Positions 24,055-37,800 of a DNA stretch of 64,000 nucleotides are shown in pieces. Position numbers and translations under genes: made by a program. Under the pieces are notes generated by a model. That model had not been told where the DNA came from. It did not search any database and saw nothing but the letters and a program-made list of their open reading frames with translations. The stretch is from Pogona vitticeps (lineage: Eukaryota; Chordata; Lepidosauria; Squamata; Agamidae): NCBI RefSeq assembly GCF_051106095.1, contig NC_135787.1:173933001-173997000 (forward strand), given 5' to 3'. Numbering within the stretch: position 1 is the first letter of the stretch; the number at the start of each line of letters is the position of its first letter.

Positions 24055-25020
24055 TTTGAAATATTTAGCATTAAGTTTAAAACATCATTTTTGAAAGCTC
24101 AGATGCATTCCTCCTGTTCAAAGCAAGAGTAACTGTTTTGACATCAATGTCTTAACACATTATTTCCAAGATCTGAGTATCCCTCAAGCCCGGAGGACTT
24201 CTGCCCCTCTCATCCCACAGGGCAATGGCAGCATGAGATGGACTCATTTGAAGTCAAGCTTGTGAAGAAGGCAACATGGGAAGTGTTCATGGATGTGGCA
24301 CTGTATTCTTTAGCAGTGGTGCTAGGCTTTTTACGCTGGCTAGTTCTGCCTACACAATGGTGCAGCTCAAAGGATTGTCCAGGTATGTGCTCCTAAGGTG
24401 GCCGGAAGAGATGTGACTGGATGACTCCCCAATGAAGAAGCTGAAGGTCTGCCTCAGCTTTCACAGAGATCGCCTCCTGTAAGCTATCACAACTGATCAG
24501 ACATGGGCAATATCAGACAATCATCTCATTCCCTTCTGATCAACTGCTGAAACCCACTGAAAATCATAAGGTCATTTTCATTTGAATTTTAAGGACTTAG
24601 TTACAACTCTGATCACCATCTCTCTGTACGAGAGATGTTTGGCTCCAAACATCACTGGAGATGCAGCCTCCATTCTCACACATTAGGTAGGCGATTAAGA
24701 GAAAAATAAATCAAGTATGGAATGCATTGCACTGTTGGACAAAGGAAAGTTAAATTAACAGCATCAAGACAGGACAAATATTCAGTTATCAAATAAACAG
24801 AACACCACAGCCATTCTTTTTTACATGAGCATCCTAAGAATCTGGCCTGCTTCCATTGTTTCCTACTGTGTATTTTGTAAATATACAGCCAGGTAGTAAC
24901 CAGGAAGCAGGAAGTTGGCACAATCAAGTTCATAAAAAACTGTGCTGAGCTGGGTTGACCCAAGGCTACTTTGGAAGGACGTTTTAGTGTCAAATAATTA
25001 AAAGGCCTCTCCCCCTCTGC

Positions 25021-25055
25021 AAATAAAATAAAATAAAATAAAATAAAATAAAATA
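25021..25055. repeat. (AAAAT)n microsatellite
   Basis: About seven copies of the pentanucleotide, within the probable SLC37A3 3' UTR. Confidence 0.95.
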
Positions 25056-25733
25056 AGTTGCAAAAGGGGGGGAAGGGCTGTCAGTTTCATATTATCTGGC
25101 AGTTGGCCAGATACAGCATAAAGATACAAGCAAATAAAAATACAAAGGAGTATTTGCGTACAGTCATCAGTGTCAAGCGATGAACGCTTTTCCTGGACTG
25201 TTCTGTTGTAGGCAAGAACGTACATTTGAATAATCCCTCATCTCCATGGAGAATGCTTTCTTCATAGAGGCAGGTAGTACAATAGAAAAAAAAGATGAGC
25301 TTGAACGGAGTTCTTGGAAATGGTTGTGGAAGGAGATTTGCAGGGGAGGGGAGAGTTTGGGAGTATTCAAAAATGAGTTCTGCCAGCTGCAGCCCCGGCT
25401 GGATGGATGGCTGCTTTCCTCTCCTCACTATGGACTGGAACTTGATGATTACCAACAGCCCTGAGACAAGAGGCAAAATTCAAAAAAGGAAGCGCTCCTC
25501 TCTGGCCCATTCAACAAGTTCTTCAGGTGGTACAGCCACCTCCATGTCCTCAGTCACTTTAGCATCTTCAGACCCCACGGTCTCAGCAGTAAATTGTGTC
25601 ATGACATTGGTAACCCACGGCGGCCGTAGAGGAGGTGACATAAAGAAGGAAATGTGAAGCACCTGAAACCCCTCTCCTCTCAGCGGTTGCCCTCAAGGAG
25701 GTCCAGTCCATAGCAAAGGAGGGAGGGAAGTGG

Positions 25734-25826
25734 TCAACCCACTAATCTGCGCAAGCGCCGCTGAACCAGGAGCATCTGGATTTCCTTCACAATTAAAGGC
25801 GCAAGAAACACCACTGTTAAGCTGAT
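25734..25826 (-). CDS. SLC37A3: SLC37A3 exon 15, last coding exon
   Basis: The acceptor ends tttcacag. It has 93 bp coding for residues 478-507 and a TGA stop at 25734-25736. The C-terminus is ISLTVVFLAPLIVKEIQMLL followed by VQRRLRRLVG. The tail is basic, like human LRRQAHILRE, but diverged at its end. Confidence 0.93.
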   Translation of the reverse strand: MSLTVVFLAPLIVKEIQMLLVQRRLRRLVG

Positions 25827-28800
25827 CTGTGAAAGACAAAAAGAGTTAAGGATGTTAAAGTCGGGGGGTGTGCTGTTGCTGAATGCCTGTCTTTGTAGGC
25901 ATAAAACTACGGGTTCAAATCTTGGCACTTCCCCTACCTAAAACCTTGGAGAGCAAACATTGGTCAGTTCAAGACTGAACCAGGTGAACCAACAGTCTGA
26001 CTCTAGGCAAGGCTGTGAAAAGGTTAATTTCTAGGCAGCCATTGTAATGTATGGGTTAGACTGTCAGATGAGTGACACTCTCTACGAGTGCTCGACAGGA
26101 AAGCGTAGCCAGACATGACATCCTACGGAGAGCACTTGCTTGGTTCAGGCAATTGGCGCACTCAACACTTGACACAGCTGACATGTGTCCTTGATTTGTG
26201 GCCCTCAGCTTGATTTAAAAAGCTGCCTGCAAGTGACTGGTTTGGTTCAGGATGCCAGATGAAGCGATACCATGAGGGAGAGCCTGAGGAAGAAAAGGGG
26301 GGGGGAGAGAGAGAGGCAAGGGGGTTGAAATAGGGAGAGCAAATGGGTGGGTTTGCCTATTTTAGATACCCACTTGCTGCTGCAACTCTGACTAATAAGG
26401 CCCAAGGAAATATGGGTCTTGACACACAAAAGGTTCAGAGCTGCAGCCTTATAACGCATGGCATGGCATCACATACACGTATTACCTCAAAAGCTGGGTC
26501 ACCAATTGTAGGCTGAGGTTTTGAACTGAGCCGTTCTCTGATTTCTGTTATCACTGCTGGGCCAGAAGCAGTTCAAACACAAGACTGGGCACCTCCTCAG
26601 TTTCACACAAGGACTGCTTGGTGACAAACAACTGGTACCGTGTGAAAAAAAAATCCAAAAGTGACAAACTACTGCTTCTAAGAAGCAGAGAGGCTCAATT
26701 CCAGTAACATCAGCTGTCTTTTTGGCATTTGGGGCTTTTTCACACAAACAGCTCTTCATGTGAAGCTGAGGGGGACCAAGCCGTGCCTGTGAGCTGCACT
26801 ATGCCAAAAATGAAACACAAGAGATCATGGGAATCACTGGAGAACTGCAGACCCTTCTGGTTAAGTAGGACAGTCTGGGAAACGGGGCTGTCCAAACTCC
26901 TCTGGATGTGTTTAAGTCAACATGTACTTTTCTATCTCTTCCCTCATTTCAGAGGTATCATTTCATCTACATCGCAGACATTCTGTTTTAGAAGGAAGAC
27001 TGAGGCCCACATTTCTTCTGCTGACTTTGTGCAGATCAACCAAAATTGTGGATCAAAAGAGGTGTGCGGCAGGCCGGCCGCAATGCCCATGTCCATCCAA
27101 AAGGAACTGGCAGCTGCTTCCTAAGCAAAAGGAAGCTGAACAACAAGCAGCCATGAATAGAGTAACAGCTAAGAGACTGAGCCATAAATCAGGAAAACCA
27201 TTGGCTTGACTCTTGCCTCAGGAATTAACTTAGTAGGGCTGCAATTCTATATACAGGTACTTGGGAGAAAGTGCCATTGAATTAGGCAGGGCTTGCATGC
27301 GAGCAGACATGCTCAGGACTGCTCTAGAGGTGGCCTTAGCCAAATTTTCTCAAGCTCAGTTTGCAAGAGGAGAATAATAACTTTCTCCCAACCTAAAGGG
27401 TCATTGGAAGTACTACAGAAAAAATAACTGAGAAAGGGCTATGGAACAGTTTGTATACATAGAGACAGACAGACACAACACACACACATATTATCAAAAA
27501 TTGCAGTGTTAAAAAGCAGCAGTCCTTACCATCAGGACGAAGAAATTGAAAACCCACATCCATCCCAAATTCTCCTGGATCAAAGAGACAAGGTACTGAA
27601 GGAGGGAAAAATACAGAGAGATTTGGGGTCATTAAGGAACATATTAACATGCAAAAAAAATTGTCTTTCTCTACGTGGCAGTTTACTTCATTTCCTGACT
27701 CAGCCACAGACCAGCACAAACCCCCCCCCCCTCTGCCCATCTCTCTCGCGGGGCCTCTTCTGCTATCAGAAGCTATTGGGGTTTACTTTATGAATTTCCT
27801 CAGTACCCCCAAAATCTTGATGATGCACAGACAGACAAACAGCATGCACATGGGCATATGTACCAATTCTACAGTGCCTATTATGGGCTGGGTGCTACTC
27901 TAACACTTGAGAAAAGAAAGGCAATCCCTGTCAGAACATAGAAAAACTATGTTTTGGACTACAGTTCCTAGAGTCCCCCTGATCAGGATGGCCACTGCCT
28001 CACAGGCTAGTGAATTAGAATCACAGAATCAAAGAATAATTGAGTTGGAAGGTGTCTACAGTCCAGGCACCTTCTCAGTGCAGGAATCCAAGTCAAAGCA
28101 GATCTGACAGGTGGTTGTCCAATCTTCTCTTGACTAACTCCAGAGTTGGAACGCTCACCACCTCCCAAAGTACTTGGTTCCATTGTTGTACTGCTCTAAT
28201 AGTTATTAAGTTTTTTCTGACATTCAGCCTAAATCTGGCTTCCTGTAGCTTGAGCTCATTGCTGCGTGCCCTACAGTTCGGGGAGTTATAGTCCAAAAGT
28301 AGTTATTGTTCCCAAGCTCCGATCCCTGCCTGCAGGCTCACAATCTCACAGCCAGTGCAAAAAGAACAAGGAATGGTGAGGCAAGAGGAAAAGACGCAAT
28401 CAGAGTAATGATTTCTAAAGTCAGAAGACATGAAAAGTTGTTCCATAAAAACAGACCTCTCAAATTTTGATTTATGATGATCATTATAATCTATAGAGTA
28501 ATCATCGGCTGTATTAAAAGTAGAAGCATGAAGGAGGGAAGGCAATGGCACTCTTCTTTTCAGTATAGGGATAAATCTAAAGCTAAAAGAACTTGAAGAT
28601 AAATACTGCTGAATTTCCCAAGTAGTGGAAATTCAAAGCTGAGATATCTATAGTCATGATTAAACTGCTTGAATTAAAAAATACAACCGCAGAAGCAGCC
28701 AAAGGAAGAGATAATTAGCTCAGCTCTCCCTCAAAGGCTCTGTAAAGAACTAGGGTTTTTTTTTTCAAGTGCTGGAAGGCAAAGACGGGCAGCTGGAAGT

Positions 28801-31800
28801 CTCTCTGGAGATAGCATTCTATGAGTTGGCACTATCAGCAAAAAGAGTGTGTTCCTTATGCCCATCCTCTTAACCAGCAAAGATGGCCCTCAAATGTCAA
28901 ACAAAGACATGTGTGAGGCAGCATTTCGGAGAAGGGTAATCTTTTAGGGTCAACCAGCTCCTTTCCCAATCAAGGTAAATGGCATTGTCTGTGTTGTCAG
29001 AATTTGGGACTTTGGACTTGTAAGGCATCAAATAAATATTTTGTTCTCTCACTGAATTATGCTCAACCTCCTCCAAATTTTCCTCTAATTGATTAATCTA
29101 AAGAAAAAAAAAATAATATTGTATGACAAACCAATGCAAGTCTGTAGTTACAAAGAGGGATTAAAAAAGAAACAGAGATTTCACATGGATCAGAATCCTA
29201 TTGTGTATTTGCATTTTATCATTTCTATTTTCTCTTTTGTAAAATTGTATTTTAAGCCTGTTGCTTATATATGTTGTAAACTGCCCAGAAGTGGGAGAGT
29301 TTAGAAATAAATAATTAAATAAATAATATTTCCTATTTGCACTTGTGTACGGAAATTTACTGTGTATTGGCAGCAAATTGATGCCATTATGCTCATCTAA
29401 CTCTCCATTTGGATTAGTGACAGAAATAGAGAATTTTCCTGTCAATATGAAAGTGTATGTGGAATTATTTAAAGAAAAAAGTGATTAGATTAAAAGATTG
29501 GTTGAACAAAATGAGATCAATAGAGCAAATGAAACAAATTCTTCAGAGTACCAATATTTCATGGTTGAACTACTGTATTTACAATTAGAAAGATGGACTA
29601 ATGAATGGGTAAAGAAATATAACAAAGGTAGAGAATACACGAAGTATGAATAAGTTCGATTATCATATGAAGACATTCAGATGATGGATTCAGTAAAGGG
29701 CACAGTGAGTAAAATTTACGGATTCCTGCTAAATTTAGAAAAAGAAGAAAGTGATAAAGAAGGGGTGAAGCTAGTGTGGAAACAAGACCTTGGAAAAAGG
29801 ATAAATGAGGAAGAATGGAGGAAGATGTGGAATATGAGGGTTTTAAGATTTATGTCAGTGAGAATAAGGGGAAAAATTTAAACTGTGTTTAAGATGGTAT
29901 TTCACACCAACAAAATTAAATAAAATTAATGCTAGTTATCTGAATGTCTGTTGGAAATGTGAGAAGGAAATTGGTACATACTTTCATATGTGGTGGGAAT
30001 GTGAAAAAGTACAAAGATTTTGGAAAGAAACTTTTAAAGAATTAAATGAGATATGTGGAGAAGATATAGAATTGAATCCTGAGATCGCTTTGTTATCAAT
30101 ATTTGAGAATGTGGAATATGATAAGATGATTAAAGAATTGATAACTAATTTATTAACAGCAGCGAGATTAATAATAGCAAGGCAATGGAAATCAAAATCT
30201 GAATTTCAAATAGATGAATGGTATAGTGAAATATGGAATATAGTTCTAAATGATAAATTAACTTGTAATTTAAAGGTTAAGAAAGGAGAGTTGAAAAAGA
30301 ATAGTTTTTATGAAATATGGGGCAGATTCTTGGAATATGTATTAACAAGAGGAAAGGGGAAAGCTCCAAATCAAGAATCAATGCAGTTCTGGAGAAGAGA
30401 ACAATAAAAGAAGAGGAAGAATATAAATGGAAGAAGAAGATTACAGCAAGAGGTCCCGTCTACGGTGGTGGGGAACACAGTTATATTGTATTTTGATTTG
30501 TGTATTTTATGTTCATGTTTTAGATAAATAAAAACTTTTTAAAAAGACCCATTACTTTTACAAACAATGTCTTCTGGTGCAAATGAAGAACAAGAACCAA
30601 AAAGCTTGTTGACATGGGTCAGAGAACTACCTGCATTTTTCAACCTTTCTTTAGAGGTGCCTATGGGAACCATCATGAAAAAAGGTCTGAGCATCAGAAT
30701 GTACCACTACATCACTCTGGTGGCAAAAAAATATTTTCCTTTGGAAGGTTACTTTGAGGATAGAGCACTACTGCTTCAACACTCTTGTAAATGCAATCAA
30801 AATACCTGGGGTGAATTTCTATACACACACCCCCAGTATACCTTTTGCTTCACCTTCCGCCCAAAGCATTCAACTTGAGGGAACGGATGCAGGGCAAGGT
30901 AGCTGTGCAATATTTAGTCTCTTGTTATTGAGACACCAGATACACTCCTGCTGCTTGCTTCCCACTAGGGGAGACAGCCCCTGTTTGCACAATCTCAGTG
31001 GGTTGCTATGGAGATTCGTTGCCACCACTAACTACAAAGCACAGGTACAGAAAGAAGTGGAGGATATGATTTGTCAGGCACAAAGCCCTTGTTTCTGCAG
31101 GAAGAGGTGAAGTTCAAAAGCTGGAGACGAACAAAGAGAAAGCACTAGACACTGGATTCTAAAGAGGATGTTTGCCATTGTGGCAACAGTCGCTCCTCCA
31201 GCATTGGGAACCATTTCACTGCTTTGTTGTTAGAATCAAAGCATTAGCTCTGGAGGGCCAAACCACTTGAGAGAGACAGTGGAAAGCCAGGATGGAGTCC
31301 CCTCACCCGTGCAAACACACAACAACCAACACTGCGGATAAACTGCATTAACATTCCCTGGAGCAATGCAATTCCTACAAAAGAATGAAAATGTGAATTC
31401 TGGCCCTTGGCAAGTTTTATGGCACTCTGTTGGAGGAGCCAATTACTTAGCCAGGATGCTAAGGGCAACTCCTGCCACACTAAGATTTTCCCCAAATCAG
31501 CCCTATATTCTTCTCTGCATGTGCACATCTGAGCTGTTCTGCACATGCCACCTTAACAATACTTTACGAGACACCTGCACACCCCTAGTTTCTATCTCAG
31601 CACAGAAGGCCATTATTCCAACCTTGCACTCCAGGCTTTTGGCCACAGGCAGGCCATTAAAGCCGGGTGGATTTGATTTAAATCAAATTGATCACCATTT
31701 AAATGTTTAAAAAACTGGATTTGTAATGATTTAAACCAAAATATCACTTTATTTAAATCACGATTTAAATCAATTTGATTTTTTAAAAAAAGATTGTTGG

Positions 31801-34800
31801 TTTTTACCCACCCTGAATTAAACATTATGCATCTACAGTGGTGCCTCGCTTAGCGATTTTATTTGGTTCCAAAAAATTCATCGCTATGGGAAAACATCGC
31901 TAAGCAAAACACAGTTTCCCATAGAAATGAATTGAAAACTGGATAATCTGTTCCAATGGGAACGGATTGCCGTCCTTAAACGAAAATCGCCATAGGAAAC
32001 ATCGCTAAGCAAAACGTGGTTCCCCAATTGAAATGCATTGAAACCTATTCAATGCATCTCAATGGGGAAAAAAATTACAACAAATTGAAAAAGAATCGGA
32101 ACAAGGTCAAATTAGTTTAACAAAGGGTTTATTAAGTGCACTTATGATTTCAAGCATTCAAAACATTTTTTAAACATTTTTAAATGTATAAAAAACAGCC
32201 AACATGAGGCTGTCAAAACCATCGTTAAGCGAAACAGGGGGACCCAAACTGTCATCGCTATGCGAAGCATGGTCCCAAACATTGCTATGCGATAATCGCC
32301 CATAGGGAACATCGTTAAACGGAGCGCAAGATCGCTCTGAAAAAGCCATCACTAAGCGAATTCGTCATTAAATGAAGCACTCGTTAAGCGAGGCACCACT
32401 GTACTGCAACTACATGAGTTAGCTGCCAATATTGCCAGCTTGCTGCTGTATCTGCCTCTGCCTCCTCCTCCCCACAAGCCCCATTTACCTGCATTTTAAT
32501 ACTCACAAATAGTGAAGAATGATAAGAACATATTGTTACCTCCTTCACCAGCAAGTTTTAATAAGCCACTTTGCAGACTACCAATGATGGTATAGAAGCC
32601 TCCCTGCCTCCCGCATAAACTCACCTGGATTCAGTTTTGGGTGTGCCAGAACAGACATCACCTCCATCCCGCACAGAAATGTGGCAAGCTGGCAGCAGAG
32701 GGGCCCAGGGGGTGAAATCTCTAGTCACCTGGGGTGAGCAGGTGAGCAATGAAAAATAAAGCCTGATCTACCTTTACTAAAATTCTATTTCAGGCAATGT
32801 AGACGGGACCAAAACCGGTTTCAGATGCCAGGCCAGATTATCATAATGCAAACAAAACAAAAGTCAGCATTGTTTTAAAACCTTGCCTGGTTTACCATAG
32901 ATGACTCGGAATTTTACCCTAATGAATGACGATGAGCAGGAATGAGATGGGCGCAGCTCTTGCCCCTTGCTCAGAGAGCTTGCACCACTTCTGTGCCAGG
33001 TGTGGACAAGGGAGTTTTGTCCGTCTTCCTCACCAAGGCAGTAACCGACAGAGCAGATGGGAGAGGGGATGGAGTGCCTGGGCCCCACCCCTGAGAGCCT
33101 GATGTACTTTTTCTGTGCTGGGTCAGGGAGAAAGAGAAGGCCTTGCCTCTCAACTCCACATAGAAACCAAACAGGCTAGCATCCCAAAGTGTGGCTGGCT
33201 AACAGTAGAAGGACAGCGGGATCCAGGCCTGAGTAGGGTCCCTACTTGGGTTTTTTTGTTTGTTTGTTTGTTTGTTTTTGACACTCAGGACTGGGCCTTC
33301 CAACTTGAGGGTCTAGCACCAAAAAGGGTGGTGGCAAAAGGATGGAGTAACTAGTGCCCAGAGGCACATCACCCTGGCACAAGGAATCACCAGGCAAGCG
33401 GAGACAGCTGGAAGGTCAGCCAGACATTCAGGAACCTTCCCAGCCCTGTCTATACCATAAATAGTGACCAATGACAATACGAAGCTGGAAAGCAAGGCCT
33501 GGAAGCTTTCTGTTTTTCTCACACTTATAAGGGTGGCTACATGGGAAGGGTTCTTAAAAACAAGTCTGGAAACAACAGAGGTCAAGATTCTTCCACTTAA
33601 GACACACAGCACTTGTCTAGGTACATTTTGTCTGCCATCAATCTCTCACAATTGAGCTTCAGTACTTGATCCCAGGTCTAGCAGCATAAGAGAAGGGGAG
33701 GGGGAACCTTCTCTCTACAAATTTTTATCTTGTCTTCTTTCTTCATCATTTTTTTTTTAAAAAGAACATCTCAAACGATGAAGCCTTTTCTAATAAAGAT
33801 GCTACTCCAACCCAGCCCATTCATTATTTCAGTTGCTCTTCTCTGTACATTTTTCAGCTCTAAGACACAACACACATCAGGACCAAGATGTCCCTTCAGT
33901 GAGATGGTATAAATGTTACAAAAAGAAAGATTATTATTATCGCTCAACCTGAAGAGCTTGGGTAAGAATTTTACCTTTTTTTTGTTTCTGTGTTTTAAAA
34001 TCTTCTGATTTCTGATCATTCCCAGAGCACAAAATAACAATATTAATAATGTATGGATGATTCCAAATCACTTAGGATCTCTCTCACCTGACCCACAGCC
34101 GCTCCGATACTCCCGGTGCCGTCAACAATCCCTGTCACAGTTGCCAGGGCCTCACTGCTTCCCTTCACCACCTCCTGACGCCCCAAGTCTGCAGAAATGG
34201 CAGAGCTAATCATGTTGGAAGGGCCACCGATGAAACACCCTATGGGGCATGGAAGGACAACACATAAGGCTATGAAACCTCCACAAAGGATATACGTGAG
34301 ACAATGCATTCTCCGCCTATTACTCTTAGATAAGACTGCCATGCAACTTACAAGCAACAGCCCACTCAGGCTTGCAAAGACTAAATGTATACCCCTGGAA
34401 TTGAAGAGAAGTTTCTTTTTTTTTAAAAAAAAAAAAGTGGGAGGTGGGCACTTTGGGGCCCTCCAGGTTCTGCAGGACAACTTCCACTTGTCCCTTACCA
34501 CCGGCTCTGCTGGGTAAGGCTGACAGAAGATGCAGTCCAAGAACATCTGGAGGGCCACCACAGGTCCACTCCTCATTTCAAGACAGCATGAGTTTTTTTT
34601 CCTCCTTTGGTCTCTTGACGAGTCCTCATGCGGCACACTGTGGTCTTGCAGAACGTTGTGTGCTATGTGCCATCAAACTGGAACTGACTTACAGCAAGCC
34701 TGGCAGGGCTTTTAAGGTAAGTGAAATACTGTACTTAAGGAGTGTTATACCAGTTCCAGCCCAGCAGTCACACCATGGCTGAGCAGGGATTCAACCCCAG

Positions 34801-37800
34801 GTCTCCTGCATCCTAGTCGGTCACTCTGTCCAATACACCACAGTGGGTATCCCATGTGGCATACTAAAGAGTGACATATTTATTATCGCATAAGCTTTTG
34901 CAGATGACAGGCTGCTTTTCTGGATGCACAAATTGTTACCCTAGTTGGCAGGTGCACATGCACACAGAGTGTTTAGCAGGCTTCCCTAGATGCTTCTCTC
35001 GGCCCATTGTAATCTGGTTCACCTTGGCAGGAAGGAGAAGAGAGTCTATCAGCTGCAGCTCTCTAGAGCAGTGGTCCCCAACCTTGGGCCTCCAGATGTT
35101 CTTGGACTTCAACTCCCAGAAATCCTGGCCAGCAGAGGTGATGGTGAAGGCTTCTGGGAGTTGTAGTGCAAGAACATCTGGAGGCCCAAGGTTGGGGACC
35201 ACTGCTCTAGAGGATGTTTAACTCCCCACATTTGTCACCAGCTGACTAGGGCTGATAGAAGTTGCAGTCTGGCAAAATCTAGAGGACACATTTTGCCCAG
35301 TCCTGGAATATATAGGAATCCAACTGTGGCGAGCGGAAGCACACTAGGAACTTTACAGATCACACTTTTACTTCTGCAGCAATGGGACTGCATACTGGTT
35401 TGGACTACATTTTCCTTCTCTGCTCTGCAGCCATGACAAAATGGGAGCCCCTGTGCCTTACCTGTAAATGCCATGAGAACTGCATTGACAAGTTTGCTGT
35501 TTGGTGAACCTACAAAAAGAAAACCCTGTTAGTTCGGTCAGGCCCTTGGGAGTGGATCCAGACTTATACATGTCTGATCTGTCCTTTCTAAACTCAAGTG
35601 GAACACTTATAATTGTGTCTTCCACCCACATCTCACTAAAAAAACTCAACCTACCAAAACTGATGGGCTCCTACACACCAAGCTACTTTTGAGCCAATGG
35701 CTTATTGCTACTGGGATGGAAAGCATGCTTCTAGCTCACTTTCTGTAGATGTGGGAAGGGGGCAGAGAAAGGTTGTCATCTGTTCAGGCCACACTTTTCA
35801 CTCTGATCATTCACAACACCTCTTTCAGAAAGCAACCTTCCTGGAGCATTCAGCTGGCTGCTGGTGGAAACAGGATGATGGAGCAGATTATGGATTGCTG
35901 CTGGGTCTGAGGGTCCAAAAGGCTCTTCTGCCATTCTTTATCCGAACCCTTGTTAAATTCAGAGCTCCACTACCTCTCTGATCACCCATAACTGATGCGA
36001 AACTTGGGACAATAAAACCAACCAAATCCACCTGACTCCACCTATTTAACCCATACTCTGAGCAGCACAGTACTCACGGCTGTATCCAAAGAGAAAGGCA
36101 ACAGCAAAGATTAAGCTAACGGCCAACACCGGTGCTCTTTTCTGGAGCCGATCAGAAATGTAGCCTTGAATGCTGCCCCCTATAGAAAGAAAGGGAAGGC
36201 AGGACCAGTTAGGAACAAAGAAGATGCTCAGTTCTGTGTCTGAGTCTTAGATGGCACTGATAGTAGCAGACAATAGAAAAAAGAAAAAAAGCAAGGAGGA
36301 TAAGATTTCAGTATTTGGAAGCACAACTGCCTAGCAATACAGATTGCTGGGTGCTGTTCAGTGTCCTGGTTCCTCTTAGGGTTTACAGCCCCTGCCTCTA
36401 AACCATGGATGGGTAACCGAGGGCCTCCAGTTGTTTTTGAATTCTATAGTGGCCCATCAGCCCCAGACAACTGAGCTAACAGTGCAGGATGATGGAAGAT
36501 GGAACAAAGCCAGGCCTGGAGGGCAGCCTAGCCCTCCACAAAGACACACATCTGCTTCTTGGGTCCTTTATAATTTATATTTTGCAACATATACAACACA
36601 GGAGGCACATATTCAGCCCCATTTTCCATCATTTAACTCAAGGGTAGGCAAACTGTTGCCCTCTAGATAGCTGATACCACCAGCCATGTCTACAAGTCTT
36701 ATGAGAGTTGTAATCCCACAGAGGGCACTGGGCTGCCTCCCCCTGGAGGAAACTGGGGTCTGCTTAGCTTAGAATTGGAGTTTCCATTCTGATACATCTG
36801 GTTTTGACCTTGTGAAGTATAGCAAGTGAAGGAAAGAAAAAGAGGCACTTCTGGCTTCATACCTAGAATCCCTCCGACATCGTACCAAATAGAGAGCGTG
36901 TCCGCTTCCGTCTCCTTCCAGTCAAAGCTTCTGGTGAGATAGAAGGGCAGCCAGAAGAAGAATGAGTAGTTCACTAGCTTCAAGCACGCGTAGGCCAGGG
37001 AATACTGAAACACACCCCAAAGGAAAGCAGTTAGAATGGACGGGCCCTGCAAGCCGAGCCAGAATTGTGCTGTGGGTACACAGTAAGGGTGGGGAACCTC
37101 TCTGAGCCTGAGGACCAAAGTCTGCTGCCCGGAAGCCCTCAGAAGTCATATTCCAGTGGGCCAAAAACCAAAGGATGAGGCGCCCAAATGCTGTGACTTC
37201 TTAACTATTACTGGCTACAACAGTATCTTAAGAGAGGTATTTCAGGTTTTAAGAATGGAGGGAAACACAAACATTTACCAAACAAAGGTGCCCCAAATAA
37301 AGTGCCGCCCAGAGTAGACTATGTCTAGATGGGCGGCATATAAATGCAATGAATGAATGAATGAATGAATGAATGAATGAATGAATGAATGAATGAATGA
37401 ATGGGTGGGTGGGTGGGGATAGATAGATAGATAGATAGATAGGCAGATAGGCAGATAGACAAACAAACAAACAAACAAACAAACAAACAAACAAACAAAC
37501 AAATAAATAAATAAATAAAGGGATGTGGCCTTCTGTGGATTTCCAGAAGGCTGGCCAGAGACCTCAGAAGGATCAGATTCAGCCCCAGGGTTTCAGCTCC
37601 CCACCCCAGCACAAAAGGTCAGTCTTAAAGGAGGACGGCCTGGATTCAAATTCTGCCCCCTCAACAAGACAACTTGCTGAGCGGGTTGGAGTTCATCACC
37701 ATCTCTCATCTACAACTCCTCCACTATTTCATGATAAAAATAAGAAGCAACAAACAAGCTGCCTCCACACTCCTTCCAACCAAATTCTGAATATTTTTGG

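Larger units (their letters stand above)
21520..25733 (-). other. SLC37A3: Probable SLC37A3 3' UTR and downstream flank
   Basis: The 3' UTR starts at 25733. On the minus strand, AATAAA occurs at 23451-23456 and at 21539-21544. The second is followed at once by a GU-rich run (ttttgtgttgttttttgg), the classic arrangement of a cleavage site. If that site is used the UTR would be about 4.2 kb, longer than I would expect. The stretch also holds an (AAAAT)n run at 25021-25055 and a nested repeat at 23646-24054. No coding sequence is seen. The end is inference. Confidence 0.4.

Noticed and set aside
34043-34636. A single 197-codon minus-strand frame
   Set aside because: Only 34088-34239 is coding (exon 13); the rest is intron read-through on both sides of canonical splice sites.
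37249-37612. Minus-strand frames of 75-95 codons rich in Ile, His, Cys and Leu
   Set aside because: They are translations of the four-part microsatellite after an RTE-like tail.
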